Assembly: GCA_947494645.1 (NCBI GenBank) | Contig: CANLVO010000002.1 | Location: forward strand, 800,359 to 864,358 | Direction: 5' to 3' | Origin: an uncultured Litoreibacter sp. | Lineage (GTDB): Bacteria; Pseudomonadota; Alphaproteobacteria; Rhodobacterales; Rhodobacteraceae | DNA: 64,000 nt | In this document: positions 1-8,290 of the stretch, in pieces | How the letters are laid out: every line of letters begins with the position of its first letter | Numbering within the stretch: position 1 is the stretch's first letter | Program-made: the position numbers and the translations under genes | The notes under the pieces: model-generated | What the model was told of the DNA's origin: nothing | Databases searched by the model: none | What the model saw: only the letters and a program-made list of their open reading frames with translations

Positions 1-73
1 CGTACCCCGCGCTCCGGTTCGCTCTGACTGAGCGGGCCGGGGCGCCCGAATTTTACCGGCTGTTAACCAAGAA

Positions 74-117
74 TTTTTGTACAAATTGGGTTTTGGCCCC
101 AAAAGTTTTGTACAAAA
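74..117. promoter_or_regulatory. paired TTTGTACAAA palindromes
   Basis: Two perfect 10-bp palindromes, TTTGTACAAA, lie at 76-85 and 107-116, with centres 31 bp apart (about three helical turns). Between them is the near-palindrome TTTTGGCCCCAAAA. The arrangement looks like a double operator for a dimeric regulator. It sits beyond the 3' end of the aminotransferase gene, so it more likely serves a leftward gene outside the window. The regulator is unknown. Confidence 0.45.
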
Positions 118-135
118 CGCCGGAAACTCTGAAAA

Positions 136-150
136 TTAACCTCGGCTTAA
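136..150. promoter_or_regulatory. perfect CtrA-type site TTAA-N7-TTAA
   Basis: TTAA at 136-139 and TTAA at 147-150 are separated by exactly seven bases, matching the CtrA consensus of Alphaproteobacteria. The right half overlaps the stop codon of the aminotransferase. Site occupancy is inferred only. Confidence 0.4.
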
Positions 151-1508
151 GCGTTTGCCGCCGCCTGCACGCCCACCTCCAGCGCGCTCAGAAGTGTCTC
201 AATTTCAGCCTCTTCAATCACCAGCGGAGGTGACATCAAGAGGTTGTTCCCACCAATCCGCACCATGGCCCCGGCCTCATAGGTGGCCTCAAACGCCGCC
301 TTCAATGTCGCCGGGGATGCAGGCGTTTTGGCCGCGCTGTCAGAGATAAATTCCAGCCCGCACATCAATCCATGCCCGCCCCGCACGTCACCGATGACGT
401 CGTATTTATCCTTTAATTTCAATAGCCCAGCGTAGAACTGATCGCCCCGCGCCGCCGCGGTCTCGTTGATTTTCAAGCGCTGACTTTCGCGAATGCAGGC
501 CAGTGCGGCAGCGGCTCCGACCGGGTGGGCAGAGTAGGTATAGCCATGAAAAATGCTCGCCGCATCCGGATCACCTGTCTCGAACACCTCCGCAAACGCC
601 TCCGAAACCATGCAGGCCCCGAACGGGAAGTAGCCAGACGTGATCCCCTTGGCCATCGTCATCATATCCGGCTTGACCCCCCAATGCCGCGACCCCGACC
701 AGTCTCCAGTGCGCCCAAACCCGGTGATTACCTCGTCTGCGATCAGCAAAACCCCATATTTTTCAGTAAGTTGCCGCATCGCAGGCATATAGTGTTCAGG
801 CGGCACGATCACCCCACCAGCACCCTGAATGGGCTCCATGATGAAGGCCGCAATTGTGTTGGGCCCCTGAAATTCGATCTCGTCTATCGCCGCTTTCACG
901 CAAAGATCGCCCAGCTTTTTGGGGTCGGTCTCATCGAACGGGTTGCGGTAGGCATAAGGCGTCGGCAGGTGAAAACAGCCCGGCATCAGAGGCTCGTAAT
1001 TGATGCGGAACCTGTTGTTTCCATTGACAGAAGCGCCACCAAAATGGGTGCCGTGATAGCCCTTTTTCAAAGACAGGAATTTGGTCCGCGTGGGCTCCCC
1101 TTTGATCTTGTGATACTGCCGCGCCAGCCGCAAAGCGGTCTCCACCGCGTCCGACCCACCCGAGGTGAAAAATGCCCGTGCCATCCCATCCGGCGCAAAC
1201 ATCTCGCGCAGCTCGTAGCTTAGCTCGATCGCAGGCTCGTTCGTAGTACCTCCGAAGGCGGAATAGTAAGGCAGAACAGTGACTTGCTTGGCGATAGCCT
1301 CTTGGATTGGTGTGCAGGAATAACCCACGTTGACGCACCACAAACCGCCAACCCCGTCGATGACCGTGTTGCCGTCACTGTCCGTAATCGAAGACCCCTG
1401 AGCCGTACGAATAATGCGCGGAGGATGTTCCTGCATCGCACCGGGATGTGCCATAGGATGCCAAAGATGGCGGGCGTTGTTCTCGCTCAGAAAATTATCG
1501 TCTTTCAT
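147..1508 (-). CDS. class III (omega) aminotransferase
   Basis: PLP-dependent class III aminotransferase of 453 residues, expected to move an amino group between an omega-amino compound or diamine and pyruvate or another keto acid in the cytosol. The motif DEVITGFGRTG (about 258-268) marks the PLP-ring aspartate, and the Schiff-base lysine is in AKGITSGY (about K287). HPVGAAAALA near the C-terminus is also family-typical. An upstream start at 1613 would add 35 residues. I prefer 1508 because AAGGTGG lies just before that ATG and the family normally starts near this point. It is divergent from the S49 peptidase gene. The exact substrate (taurine, beta-alanine, putrescine) cannot be read from the sequence. 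Confidence 0.9.
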   Translation of the reverse strand: MKDDNFLSENNARHLWHPMAHPGAMQEHPPRIIRTAQGSSITDSDGNTVIDGVGGLWCVNVGYSCTPIQEAIAKQVTVLPYYSAFGGTTNEPAIELSYELREMFAPDGMARAFFTSGGSDAVETALRLARQYHKIKGEPTRTKFLSLKKGYHGTHFGGASVNGNNRFRINYEPLMPGCFHLPTPYAYRNPFDETDPKKLGDLCVKAAIDEIEFQGPNTIAAFIMEPIQGAGGVIVPPEHYMPAMRQLTEKYGVLLIADEVITGFGRTGDWSGSRHWGVKPDMMTMAKGITSGYFPFGACMVSEAFAEVFETGDPDAASIFHGYTYSAHPVGAAAALACIRESQRLKINETAAARGDQFYAGLLKLKDKYDVIGDVRGGHGLMCGLEFISDSAAKTPASPATLKAAFEATYEAGAMVRIGGNNLLMSPPLVIEEAEIETLLSALEVGVQAAANA

Positions 1509-1630
1509 GATCCACCTTTCGGTCCCAATTTGAAGCTCAGCGTGGGATAAGTCTGTTCCTGCTGCAAGCCCGTTTCCGACATTGCGCCGCTCCCCTTGTT
1601 TACTGGGGGGCACCCCTCTACATCACACCC

Positions 1631-2431
1631 ATGAAACGCTTCATTCCCTTTGTAAAATCTGACCCAATGGTGGCCGTCTTGCGGCTAAACGGCGTGATCG
1701 CATCGGGCGGTCGCGGCCAGACGTTGAACGATGCGGGCCTCGCGCCTTTGATGGAAAAAGCTTTTCGCAAGGGCAAGCCAAACGCCGTCGCCTTGGTAAT
1801 CAATTCGCCCGGTGGAAGCCCTGTTCAATCGTCGCTTATCGGAGCGCGGATCAGACGCCTTGCTGAAGAAAATGATGTAAAAACATATGCTTTCGTGGAG
1901 GACGTGGCGGCCTCGGGTGGCTATTGGTTGGCCGCAAGCGCGGATGAGATCTGGGTCGATAACAGCTCTATCGTAGGCTCCATCGGTGTGATCTCTGCCA
2001 GTTTTGGCTTCCACGAATTGCTGGAGCGCTACGGCGTTGAGCGGCGGGTCTACACAGCGGGTAAGGACAAATCGATGCTTGATCCGTTCCGTCCAGAGAA
2101 AGAAGACGATGTGCGGCGGCTGAAAGAATTGCAGCAGCAAATCCACGATCATTTCAAAGCGCATGTCATTGCCGGTCGTGGGGGCCGCCTGAGCGATAAC
2201 GAAGATCTCTTCACAGGTGAGATTTGGGTAGGTGATAAGGCGCGCGAGGTCGGATTGGTCGACGGCGTGGCCCATGTGGTGCCCAAGATGAAAGAGCTGT
2301 TTGGCGACAAGGTTCGGTTTCAAACCTACGGCCAGAAACGGTCAATCCTTTCGCGCTTTGGTGGACAGGTGATCACTGACGCCGCCGCAGGTCTTGATGA
2401 CCGCGCCCTCTGGTCACGGTTCGGACTTTGA
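1631..2431 (+). CDS. S49 family serine peptidase (SppA/SohB-like)
   Basis: Single-domain S49 peptidase of 266 residues, in the short-form size range. This family cleaves signal-peptide remnants or membrane proteins with a Ser-Lys dyad. The nucleophile is probably S95 in VAASGGYW, and the general base probably K147 in GKDKSMLDPF. GSIGVIS (about 116-122) is another family signature. There is no clear N-terminal membrane anchor, unlike full-length SppA, so it may be cytosolic or peripheral. The next gene begins 1 bp after its stop codon, suggesting one transcript through the antiporter gene. Confidence 0.88.
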   Translation: MKRFIPFVKSDPMVAVLRLNGVIASGGRGQTLNDAGLAPLMEKAFRKGKPNAVALVINSPGGSPVQSSLIGARIRRLAEENDVKTYAFVEDVAASGGYWLAASADEIWVDNSSIVGSIGVISASFGFHELLERYGVERRVYTAGKDKSMLDPFRPEKEDDVRRLKELQQQIHDHFKAHVIAGRGGRLSDNEDLFTGEIWVGDKAREVGLVDGVAHVVPKMKELFGDKVRFQTYGQKRSILSRFGGQVITDAAAGLDDRALWSRFGL

Positions 2432-2432
2432 T

Positions 2433-2600
2433 ATGTTATTGAAAATCGTCAGCTTTTTCCTGATCGGCATGGTGGTGCTTGGCATGTTCGGCAAACTGCG
2501 CCTGCCCAAAATGAAAGCACTCGATGCAAGACGCTGTGCGAAGTGCGGCTCTTTCAAAATTGGCAAGTCGCCCTGCGTTTGTGAGAAGTCGAACAGCTGA
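2433..2600 (+). CDS. small membrane protein with zinc-ribbon-like cysteines
   Basis: A 55-residue protein: one hydrophobic helix (MLLKIVSFFLIGMVVLGMF), a basic stretch, then CAKCGSFKIGKSPCVC, a CxxC...CxC arrangement that could bind a metal. The start at 2433 is preferred over 2394 because it clears the preceding gene and places the helix at the N-terminus. Its last base is the first base of the antiporter ATG (2600), so the two genes are probably translationally coupled. I do not recognise a named family. Function unknown; a membrane accessory peptide is only a guess. Confidence 0.7.
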   Translation: MLLKIVSFFLIGMVVLGMFGKLRLPKMKALDARRCAKCGSFKIGKSPCVCEKSNS

Positions 2601-3562
2601 TGCATTTGATCATCAATGAATTCACGCTGGCTGCGCTTGGCCTGATCCTGTTGCTTTTCGCGGGCGATGCGCTGGTAAAGGGTGCTGTGAACCTGTCGCT
2701 GCGCCTCGGTGTTCCGGCGCTGATTGTCAGCCTTACCATCGTGGCTTTCGGCACCTCTGCGCCCGAATTATTGATCTCGATACAGTCCATTCTGGACGAC
2801 CAACCCGGTCTTGCGATTGGTAATGTGATTGGCTCGAATACCGCTAACGTATTGATGGTGCTGGGTGTTCCAGCGCTCCTTGCTGGGCTCAGCGCGTCGC
2901 AAGCCGACACCAACAAGAGCTATATCACCATGATCGCGGCGACGGTGTTGTTCATTGTGCTGGCATGGTTTGGGCCGATCACATGGTGGCACGGCTTGAT
3001 CCTTTTGACTGCGCTGGCGATCTCGCTCTTTGACAATTTCCGCGACGCCCGGCGTCACATGAAGAACGGCCAGGACATCGAAGAGGTGGAAGGCGCGGAC
3101 CCTGCCATCAGGGGCTGGAAGATCGCGGCCTTTCTTGCCGCTGGTCTGATCGGACTGCCGTTGGGCGCCAAACTGCTGGTAGACAACGCTGTGATCATTG
3201 CGACCGATTTCGGCGTATCCGCAACGGTGATCGGCCTGACCCTGGTGGCCATCGGGACGTCCTTGCCCGAGCTGGCAACAACCGTAATGGCTGCCTACAG
3301 GGGCAAGGCGGATGTGGCGATTGGCAATGTCATCGGCTCCAACCTGTTCAACTTGCTGGCTATTGTCGGTATCGCGTCGCTCGTCGGTCCGATGCCAGTG
3401 TCAGACACGCTCCTCAATCTGGACCTTTGGGTGATGCTGGGGGCATCGCTCTTGATCGCCCCGATTGTGTTTGGCCGAAAGCGGATGGGGTATCGCTGGG
3501 GTATCGGCTTGACGCTCGCCTATATCGCCTATCTCTATTTGGTGTTGACCAACGGAGCCTGA
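2600..3562 (+). CDS. calcium/sodium antiporter (CaCA family, YrbG-like)
   Basis: Inner-membrane cation/Ca2+ exchanger of 320 residues with the two inverted CaCA repeats. The alpha-1 motif is FGTSAPELLISIQS with GNVIGSNTANVL; the alpha-2 motif is IGTSLPELATTVMA with GNVIGSNLFNLL. The glutamates in the two PE motifs are the expected ion ligands. About ten hydrophobic segments are split by a charged cytoplasmic loop (RDARRHMKNGQDIEEVEGAD). The length is normal for the bacterial family. It overlaps the preceding small gene by one base, and an SDR gene follows 3 bp after the stop. Ion specificity is inferred from the family. Confidence 0.92.
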   Translation: MHLIINEFTLAALGLILLLFAGDALVKGAVNLSLRLGVPALIVSLTIVAFGTSAPELLISIQSILDDQPGLAIGNVIGSNTANVLMVLGVPALLAGLSASQADTNKSYITMIAATVLFIVLAWFGPITWWHGLILLTALAISLFDNFRDARRHMKNGQDIEEVEGADPAIRGWKIAAFLAAGLIGLPLGAKLLVDNAVIIATDFGVSATVIGLTLVAIGTSLPELATTVMAAYRGKADVAIGNVIGSNLFNLLAIVGIASLVGPMPVSDTLLNLDLWVMLGASLLIAPIVFGRKRMGYRWGIGLTLAYIAYLYLVLTNGA

Positions 3563-3565
3563 CCC

Positions 3566-4348
3566 ATGACCAAAGCCGCCCTCGTAACCGGAGCTGGAGG
3601 CCGTTTGGGGCGCGCCATGGCCGTCCGCTTGGGCGCGTTGGGATATGCAGTCGCGGTGCACTATGCCCGGTCTGAGGATGGCGCGGCAGAGACCGTCGCG
3701 ATGATCGAGAGCGCCGGAGGCCGCGCTGTGGCCCTGCAAGCGGACCTTGTGGATATGGACCAAGCAGAGACGCTCATTGCGCGCTCTGTGGACGCGATCG
3801 GCCACCCTTTGAGCGTTTTGATCAACAACGCATCTATCTTTGAGCATGACACGATCGAAACCGCGACCCGGGACAGCTGGACGCGCCACATGGGGTCAAA
3901 CCTACAAGCGCCGTTCATCTTGACACAGGACTTCGCCAAACAGGCCCCTGAGGCCATCATGGACGCCGCTGGGGAGCCAATGGCACAAGCTTGCGTCATC
4001 AACATGCTGGACCAACGGGTCCGCAAGCTGACGCCCGAGTTCATGACTTACACCATTGCCAAGATGGGTCTTTGGGCGTTTACCCAAACTGCGGCGCGAG
4101 CGCTGACCCCGCATATCCGGGTCAACGGGATCGGGCCGGGGCCCACATTGAAGGGCGGTCGCCAAAGCGCGGAACATTTCGATGCGCAGCGTAAGGCCAC
4201 AATCTCGGGCCGTGGCTCCAACCCCGAGGATATCGTGGGCGCGATGGAATTCATTCTGAAATCGCCCGCGCTGACGGGTCAACTTCTGTGCATTGATGGC
4301 GGTCAACATCTGGGTTGGATGACCCCTGACGTGCTGGGTGTGGAATAG
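3566..4348 (+). CDS. SDR family oxidoreductase, pteridine-reductase-like
   Basis: Short-chain dehydrogenase/reductase of 260 residues. The Rossmann glycine motif is GAGGRLG near the N-terminus, NNAS follows in the middle, and the catalytic YxxxK is YTIAK. GPGPTLKGGRQS after the active site and the overall shape resemble FolM/PTR1-like dihydrofolate or dihydropterin reductases, so a role in pterin reduction is plausible but not proven. A standard NAD(P)H reductase of unknown substrate is the safe reading. It is the last gene of the apparent S49-zinc peptide-antiporter-SDR run. Confidence 0.85.
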   Translation: MTKAALVTGAGGRLGRAMAVRLGALGYAVAVHYARSEDGAAETVAMIESAGGRAVALQADLVDMDQAETLIARSVDAIGHPLSVLINNASIFEHDTIETATRDSWTRHMGSNLQAPFILTQDFAKQAPEAIMDAAGEPMAQACVINMLDQRVRKLTPEFMTYTIAKMGLWAFTQTAARALTPHIRVNGIGPGPTLKGGRQSAEHFDAQRKATISGRGSNPEDIVGAMEFILKSPALTGQLLCIDGGQHLGWMTPDVLGVE

Positions 4349-4492
4349 GCGGAAATTGCCGGTTTACGGGACTTCCGCCTTGACTTGTCCACGTTGGAAT
4401 GTCGTGTCACGAATCTGTTAAGAAATTCGTTTTGTAATCAATGGCTTGCTAAATCACAGAAAAGTATCTTTTAAAAACAGTAGCTTAGCTAG

Positions 4493-4509
4493 TGCCTAAA
4501 AATTAGGCA
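4493..4509. repeat. perfect inverted repeat TGCCTAA-N3-TTAGGCA
   Basis: Two 7-bp arms separated by three A residues lie in the AT-rich 293-bp gap between the SDR gene and uvrC, followed by TTTTGTTT on the plus strand. It could be a weak terminator for the SDR transcript or an operator for uvrC. The sequence does not decide. Confidence 0.5.
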
Positions 4510-4570
4510 TTTTGTTTGGGGCGCGGAAAAACAACAGAAAATTTGGAGTATCACTTCTTTTCCCCCAAGG

Positions 4571-4579
4571 TTATCCACA
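4571..4579 (+). promoter_or_regulatory. perfect DnaA box upstream of uvrC
   Basis: TTATCCACA is an exact match to the bacterial DnaA-box consensus. A degenerate inverted partner, GGGGATA, follows 8 bp later. The box is 62 bp upstream of the uvrC GTG in an AT-rich gap, so it may allow DnaA to control uvrC. I see no cluster of boxes, so a replication origin is not supported. Confidence 0.5.
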
Positions 4580-4641
4580 GAATACGGGGATAGGTTTTCT
4601 CTTGAACCAACCACGCGCACATTGCAGCAAACGAAAGAATC

Positions 4642-6540
4642 GTGACCGAGTACATGTCTGACGCGCCGCAAGAACATGAGGATCAAGAAGTACCTGCTCT
4701 GCGGGGGCATGCTTGCGTGCAATCCTATCTCAAAACGCTTGATAACAGTCCCGGCGTTTACCGCATGCTCGATGAGCAACTGCGCGTGCTTTACGTGGGC
4801 AAGGCCCGCAACCTGAAGAAGCGCGTGTCGAATTACGCCAAGCCGTCAGGACATACGGCGCGGATCGCAACCATGATCTCGCGCACCACGTCGATGATGT
4901 TCCTGACGACGAAAACCGAGACTGAGGCGCTGCTCTTGGAGCAGAACCTGATCAAGCAGCTCAAGCCGAAATACAATGTGCTGCTGCGGGACGACAAAAG
5001 CTTTCCGAACATTTTGGTCGCAAAAAACCATGACTTCCCGCAGATCAAAAAGCATCGTGGCGCGAAGAAGGAGAAGGGGGATTACTATGGGCCCTTCGCC
5101 TCTGCTGGCGCGGTAAACCGGACTTTGAACCAATTGCAACGCGCTTTTCTCTTGCGCGATTGTACGGACTCGAATTTCGAAAGTCGGACCAGGCCCTGTT
5201 TGCAGTATCAGATCAAACGCTGCTCTGCCCCCTGCGTCGGCTATATTGAACCGGAAGCCTACGGAGCGCTGGTAAAGGATGCAGAACGTTTTCTCACTGG
5301 CCGGTCCACGCGTATTCAGGAGCAGTTAGCCTCTGAGATGCAAGCAGCCTCTGAAGGGATGGAGTTTGAACGTGCCGCCGCCCTGCGCGACCGCATCCGC
5401 GCGTTGACGCAGGTGCAAACTGCTCAAGGGATCAACCCCAAAGGCGTGGCGGAGGCCGACATTATCGCTTTGCATATGGAACACGGACAGGCCTGCGTTC
5501 AGGTGTTCTTCATCCGCGCAAACCAGAACTGGGGCAATAAGGATTACTACCCGAAACTGCCCAATGACGCCTCACCCGCTGAGGTGATGGAAGCTTTCAT
5601 GGGTCAGTTTTACGGCGATAAAGAACCGCCCCGTCAGGTGATACTGAGCCATGATATCGAAGATGGCGATCTGATGGCTGACCTCTTGTCGGACAAGGCC
5701 CAGCGCAAGGTAGAGATTTTGGTGCCCCAACGCGGCGAGAAGATGGAGCTGATCGCAGGCGCGACCCGAAACGCCCGCGAAAGCCTTGCTCGGAAGATGA
5801 GTGAATCTGCTACTCAGACCAAGCTGTTGAACGGCTTGGCCGAGGCGTTCGAGTTGGACGCGCCTCCCAAGCGGATCGAGGTCTATGACAACTCTCACAT
5901 CCAAGGCACTAACGCGGTAGGCGGAATGATTGTTGCCGGACCCGAAGGGTTCATGCGCAACCAGTACCGCAAGTTCAATATTCGTGGTGAAGACTTAGTG
6001 CCGGGTGACGACTTTGGGATGATGAAAGAGGTGCTGGAGCGTCGGTTCAAGCGGCTTTTGAAGGAAGATCCCGACCGAAAGAAAGAGATGTGGCCGGATC
6101 TGTTGCTGATTGATGGCGGTGCGGGGCAGGTCTCTGCGGTGCGTCAGATCATGCGCGAGATGGGCGTTGAAGACATCGCAATGGTCGGAGTGGCCAAGGG
6201 TCTGGATCGGGATGCGGGCAAGGAAGAGTTCCACCGCACCGGCAAGCGACCATTTGCGTTGCGCCACAACGACCCGGTCCTCTACTTTGTGCAGCGACTG
6301 CGGGACGAAGCGCATAGGTTTGCGATTGGTACTCACCGGGCAAAGCGCGCCAAGAGCCAGATCAAAAGCCCGCTTGACGATATTGAAGGCGTAGGGCCGA
6401 AGCGTAAAAAAGCGCTGTTGCAGCATTTCGGCTCAGCCAAGGCAGTTGCCCGTGCTAACGTGGCCGACATGCGTGCTGTTGAAGGGGTCTCTGAGGCTAT
6501 GGCGCAATCAATCTACGACTACTTCCATGAAAAAGGGTAA
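4642..6540 (+). CDS. uvrC: excinuclease ABC subunit UvrC
   Basis: UvrC makes the dual incisions of nucleotide excision repair with UvrB. The protein (632 residues) has the full architecture: an N-terminal GIY-YIG nuclease (GVY at 38-40, YVG at 51-53), a UVR motif binding UvrB (about 228-262), the RNase H-like C-terminal nuclease, and tandem helix-hairpin-helix motifs at the end ([18 protein letters not shown]). The GTG at 4642 gives the longest form; an ATG at 4654 is equally possible because neither has a strong Shine-Dalgarno. The order uvrC-pgsA-moaD-moaE fits a Rhodobacterales chromosome. Confidence 0.96.
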   Translation: MTEYMSDAPQEHEDQEVPALRGHACVQSYLKTLDNSPGVYRMLDEQLRVLYVGKARNLKKRVSNYAKPSGHTARIATMISRTTSMMFLTTKTETEALLLEQNLIKQLKPKYNVLLRDDKSFPNILVAKNHDFPQIKKHRGAKKEKGDYYGPFASAGAVNRTLNQLQRAFLLRDCTDSNFESRTRPCLQYQIKRCSAPCVGYIEPEAYGALVKDAERFLTGRSTRIQEQLASEMQAASEGMEFERAAALRDRIRALTQVQTAQGINPKGVAEADIIALHMEHGQACVQVFFIRANQNWGNKDYYPKLPNDASPAEVMEAFMGQFYGDKEPPRQVILSHDIEDGDLMADLLSDKAQRKVEILVPQRGEKMELIAGATRNARESLARKMSESATQTKLLNGLAEAFELDAPPKRIEVYDNSHIQGTNAVGGMIVAGPEGFMRNQYRKFNIRGEDLVPGDDFGMMKEVLERRFKRLLKEDPDRKKEMWPDLLLIDGGAGQVSAVRQIMREMGVEDIAMVGVAKGLDRDAGKEEFHRTGKRPFALRHNDPVLYFVQRLRDEAHRFAIGTHRAKRAKSQIKSPLDDIEGVGPKRKKALLQHFGSAKAVARANVADMRAVEGVSEAMAQSIYDYFHEKG

Positions 6541-6598
6541 CGGCTGGGTGCCATGAACATGACTTCCCACCGTCGCCGTAGCGGGCTACATAGCTGAT

Positions 6599-7270
6599 AT
6601 GAACTGGAATATACCCAACATCCTGACCCTCTTACGTCTTCTGGCGGCGCCAGCCGTCGCTGTGATGTTCCTCTATTTCTCGCGGCCCTATGCGGACTGG
6701 TTTGCGCTCATTCTTTTTGTGGTGGCTGCGTTGACCGACTATGTCGACGGCTATCTGGCGCGGGCCTGGAAGCAGGAAAGCAAGTTTGGCGCGATGCTGG
6801 ATCCAATTGCTGATAAGGCGATGGTCATCATTGCCTTGCTGGTGATTACCGGGTTCTCAGGGATGAACCCTTGGATTTTGATGCCGGCCACTGTGATTAT
6901 CTTTCGCGAGACCTTTGTATCTGGCCTGCGGGAATTTCTTGGGGACACGGCGGGTTTGTTGAAAGTGACGAACCTCGCAAAATGGAAGACCACAGCGCAG
7001 ATGGTTGCGATTGCTGTGCTCTTTGCCACAGGGCTGTTCGAGCACGAATTCCTTGACCGGACAACGGGCATGGACTCTGCGACGCTGGATGCAATCATGG
7101 CCGGGCAAACTGACGATCCGCTGGGGCTGGTTTGGTATTCCGAGGCGGCAAATGTGACGTTTCTAGTGGGCACAATTCTGCTGGCCATTGCCGCCGTGCT
7201 TACGCTGGTCACCGGCTTTGATTATTTGCGCAAGGCGATGCCTTTTCTGCGGGATGACGGACATGGTTGA
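6599..7270 (+). CDS. pgsA: CDP-diacylglycerol--glycerol-3-phosphate 3-phosphatidyltransferase
   Basis: Inner-membrane enzyme of 223 residues making phosphatidylglycerophosphate, the committed step to phosphatidylglycerol and cardiolipin. It carries the complete CDP-alcohol phosphotransferase signature: D47, D50-G51, A54-R55, G64, D68 and D72. Five to six membrane helices are visible. No Shine-Dalgarno precedes the ATG, while TACATA lies 6-12 bp upstream, so a leaderless transcript is conceivable. The 3' end overlaps moaD by 8 bp. Confidence 0.94.
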   Translation: MNWNIPNILTLLRLLAAPAVAVMFLYFSRPYADWFALILFVVAALTDYVDGYLARAWKQESKFGAMLDPIADKAMVIIALLVITGFSGMNPWILMPATVIIFRETFVSGLREFLGDTAGLLKVTNLAKWKTTAQMVAIAVLFATGLFEHEFLDRTTGMDSATLDAIMAGQTDDPLGLVWYSEAANVTFLVGTILLAIAAVLTLVTGFDYLRKAMPFLRDDGHG

Positions 7271-7511
7271 TGTGCTTTATTTCGCATGGGTGCGCGAACG
7301 CATCGGGTTGCCGACTGAGCAGGTCGAGACCAAAGCTGGAACTGTCATGGAACTGGTTGAAGAGCTGCGCGCGCGGGAAGAGCGCTACGCGATGGCGTTC
7401 TCAGATATTTCCGCCCTGCGCGTGGCCGTCGACCAAGAGCTGACAGAGTTTGACGCACCCATTGGCGCGGCACGCGAGATCGCGTTTTTCCCGCCCATGA
7501 CGGGGGGCTAA
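7263..7511 (+). CDS. moaD: molybdopterin synthase small subunit MoaD
   Basis: Ubiquitin-fold sulfur carrier of molybdenum cofactor synthesis. The last residues, PPMTGG, give the C-terminal Gly-Gly that is adenylated and thiocarboxylated by MoeB. The length of 82 residues is typical. A start at 7254 would add three residues; both lie inside the end of pgsA. moaE follows at once, so both subunits of molybdopterin synthase come from one transcript. Confidence 0.93.
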   Translation: MVDVLYFAWVRERIGLPTEQVETKAGTVMELVEELRAREERYAMAFSDISALRVAVDQELTEFDAPIGAAREIAFFPPMTGG

Positions 7512-7515
7512 GGCT

Positions 7516-7962
7516 TTGGTCGTTAAGGTGCAAAGCGATCCGTTTGATCCGGGCGCGGAGCTTACGGCTTTCTCGAAAACGGGTGACAATATAGGAGCAG
7601 TGGTCAGCTTTACTGGGCTGGTGCGCGATGTGGATGACGGACTGCAAGAAATGGTTATTGAGCATTATCCGGCAATGACCGAACGCGCGATTTCAACGAT
7701 TGTAGAGGAAGCGAAGGGCCGGTGGTCACTGGCGGACGCGTTGGTCATTCACCGCTTTGGCACGTTATATGCCGGTGACACCATCATGATGGTTGCCACG
7801 TCGTCCAAGCACCGGGCCGACGCGTTCGCGGCGGCGGATTTTCTGATGGATTACCTCAAATCCCGTGCTCCCTTCTGGAAGAAAGAGGTCACGTCGCAAG
7901 GCGATGGCTGGGTTGAAAGCAAGGCGCATGACGAGGATGCGCTGAGGCGCTGGGATCGCTAG
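7516..7962 (+). CDS. moaE: molybdopterin synthase catalytic subunit MoaE
   Basis: Large subunit of molybdopterin synthase (148 residues), which inserts two sulfurs from MoaD into precursor Z. Family features include VQSDPFDPGAE at the N-terminus, SFTGLVRD, LEHYP-like IEHYPAMTE, VIHRFGTLYAGD, and the conserved lysine region PFWKKE. The only start that keeps the N-terminal VQ...PFD motif is TTG at 7516, four bases after the moaD stop; coupling to moaD would explain the weak start codon. Confidence 0.94.
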   Translation: MVVKVQSDPFDPGAELTAFSKTGDNIGAVVSFTGLVRDVDDGLQEMVIEHYPAMTERAISTIVEEAKGRWSLADALVIHRFGTLYAGDTIMMVATSSKHRADAFAAADFLMDYLKSRAPFWKKEVTSQGDGWVESKAHDEDALRRWDR

Positions 7963-7963
7963 A

Positions 7964-8290
7964 TCACCCTGTTTTTGAACGCTCTATAAAGCTGCGCAAC
8001 TCTTCGCTCTCATGGCGGGCATCTCGCAAGCCGTCCATCGCCGCGCGCAGCTCAGCCTCTGTCTGGGACAGCTGGTTGGTCAGCTCTGCTTCGCGCTGCT
8101 GCAAATAAGTAATGGCCTGGTCGCGTGTTTCCTCAGCGTCATGCAAGGATTTGGCCATTTGATCCAACTCTGCCACGTCGGCCGTTGAGACGCGACTGAA
8201 CCGCTGCACAAGCCAGCAGGCGAAATAGCCGACGCTGAAGGCGACGAGCAGGATAACGGCGGTCGCAATGACAAACTCAGTTCTGTTCAC
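7964..8290 (-). CDS. single-pass membrane coiled-coil protein, unknown
   Basis: A 108-residue protein with one N-terminal membrane helix (about 5-30) and a long charged heptad-rich region (about 38-100; many Glu, Gln, Leu and Arg), suggesting a coiled coil on the other face of the membrane. It starts with GTG at 8290, 14 bp inside the 3' end of the OmpA-like gene, with GAGG upstream, so it is probably translated together with it. No named family recognised. A partner role for the OmpA-like envelope protein is an inference from the overlap. Confidence 0.75.
   Translation of the reverse strand: MNRTEFVIATAVILLVAFSVGYFACWLVQRFSRVSTADVAELDQMAKSLHDAEETRDQAITYLQQREAELTNQLSQTEAELRAAMDGLRDARHESEELRSFIERSKTG

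Noticed and set aside
2605-2618. FNR-like site TTGATCATCAA at the antiporter start.
   Set aside because: The spacer is one base rather than four and it lies in coding sequence.
4571-4597. Possible replication origin because of the DnaA box and likeness to the ColE1 stretch.
   Set aside because: Only one perfect box, no cluster, and no origin-associated genes nearby; the likeness is short.
4489-4779. Minus-strand frame over the gap before uvrC.
   Set aside because: It overlaps uvrC and lacks a ribosome site.
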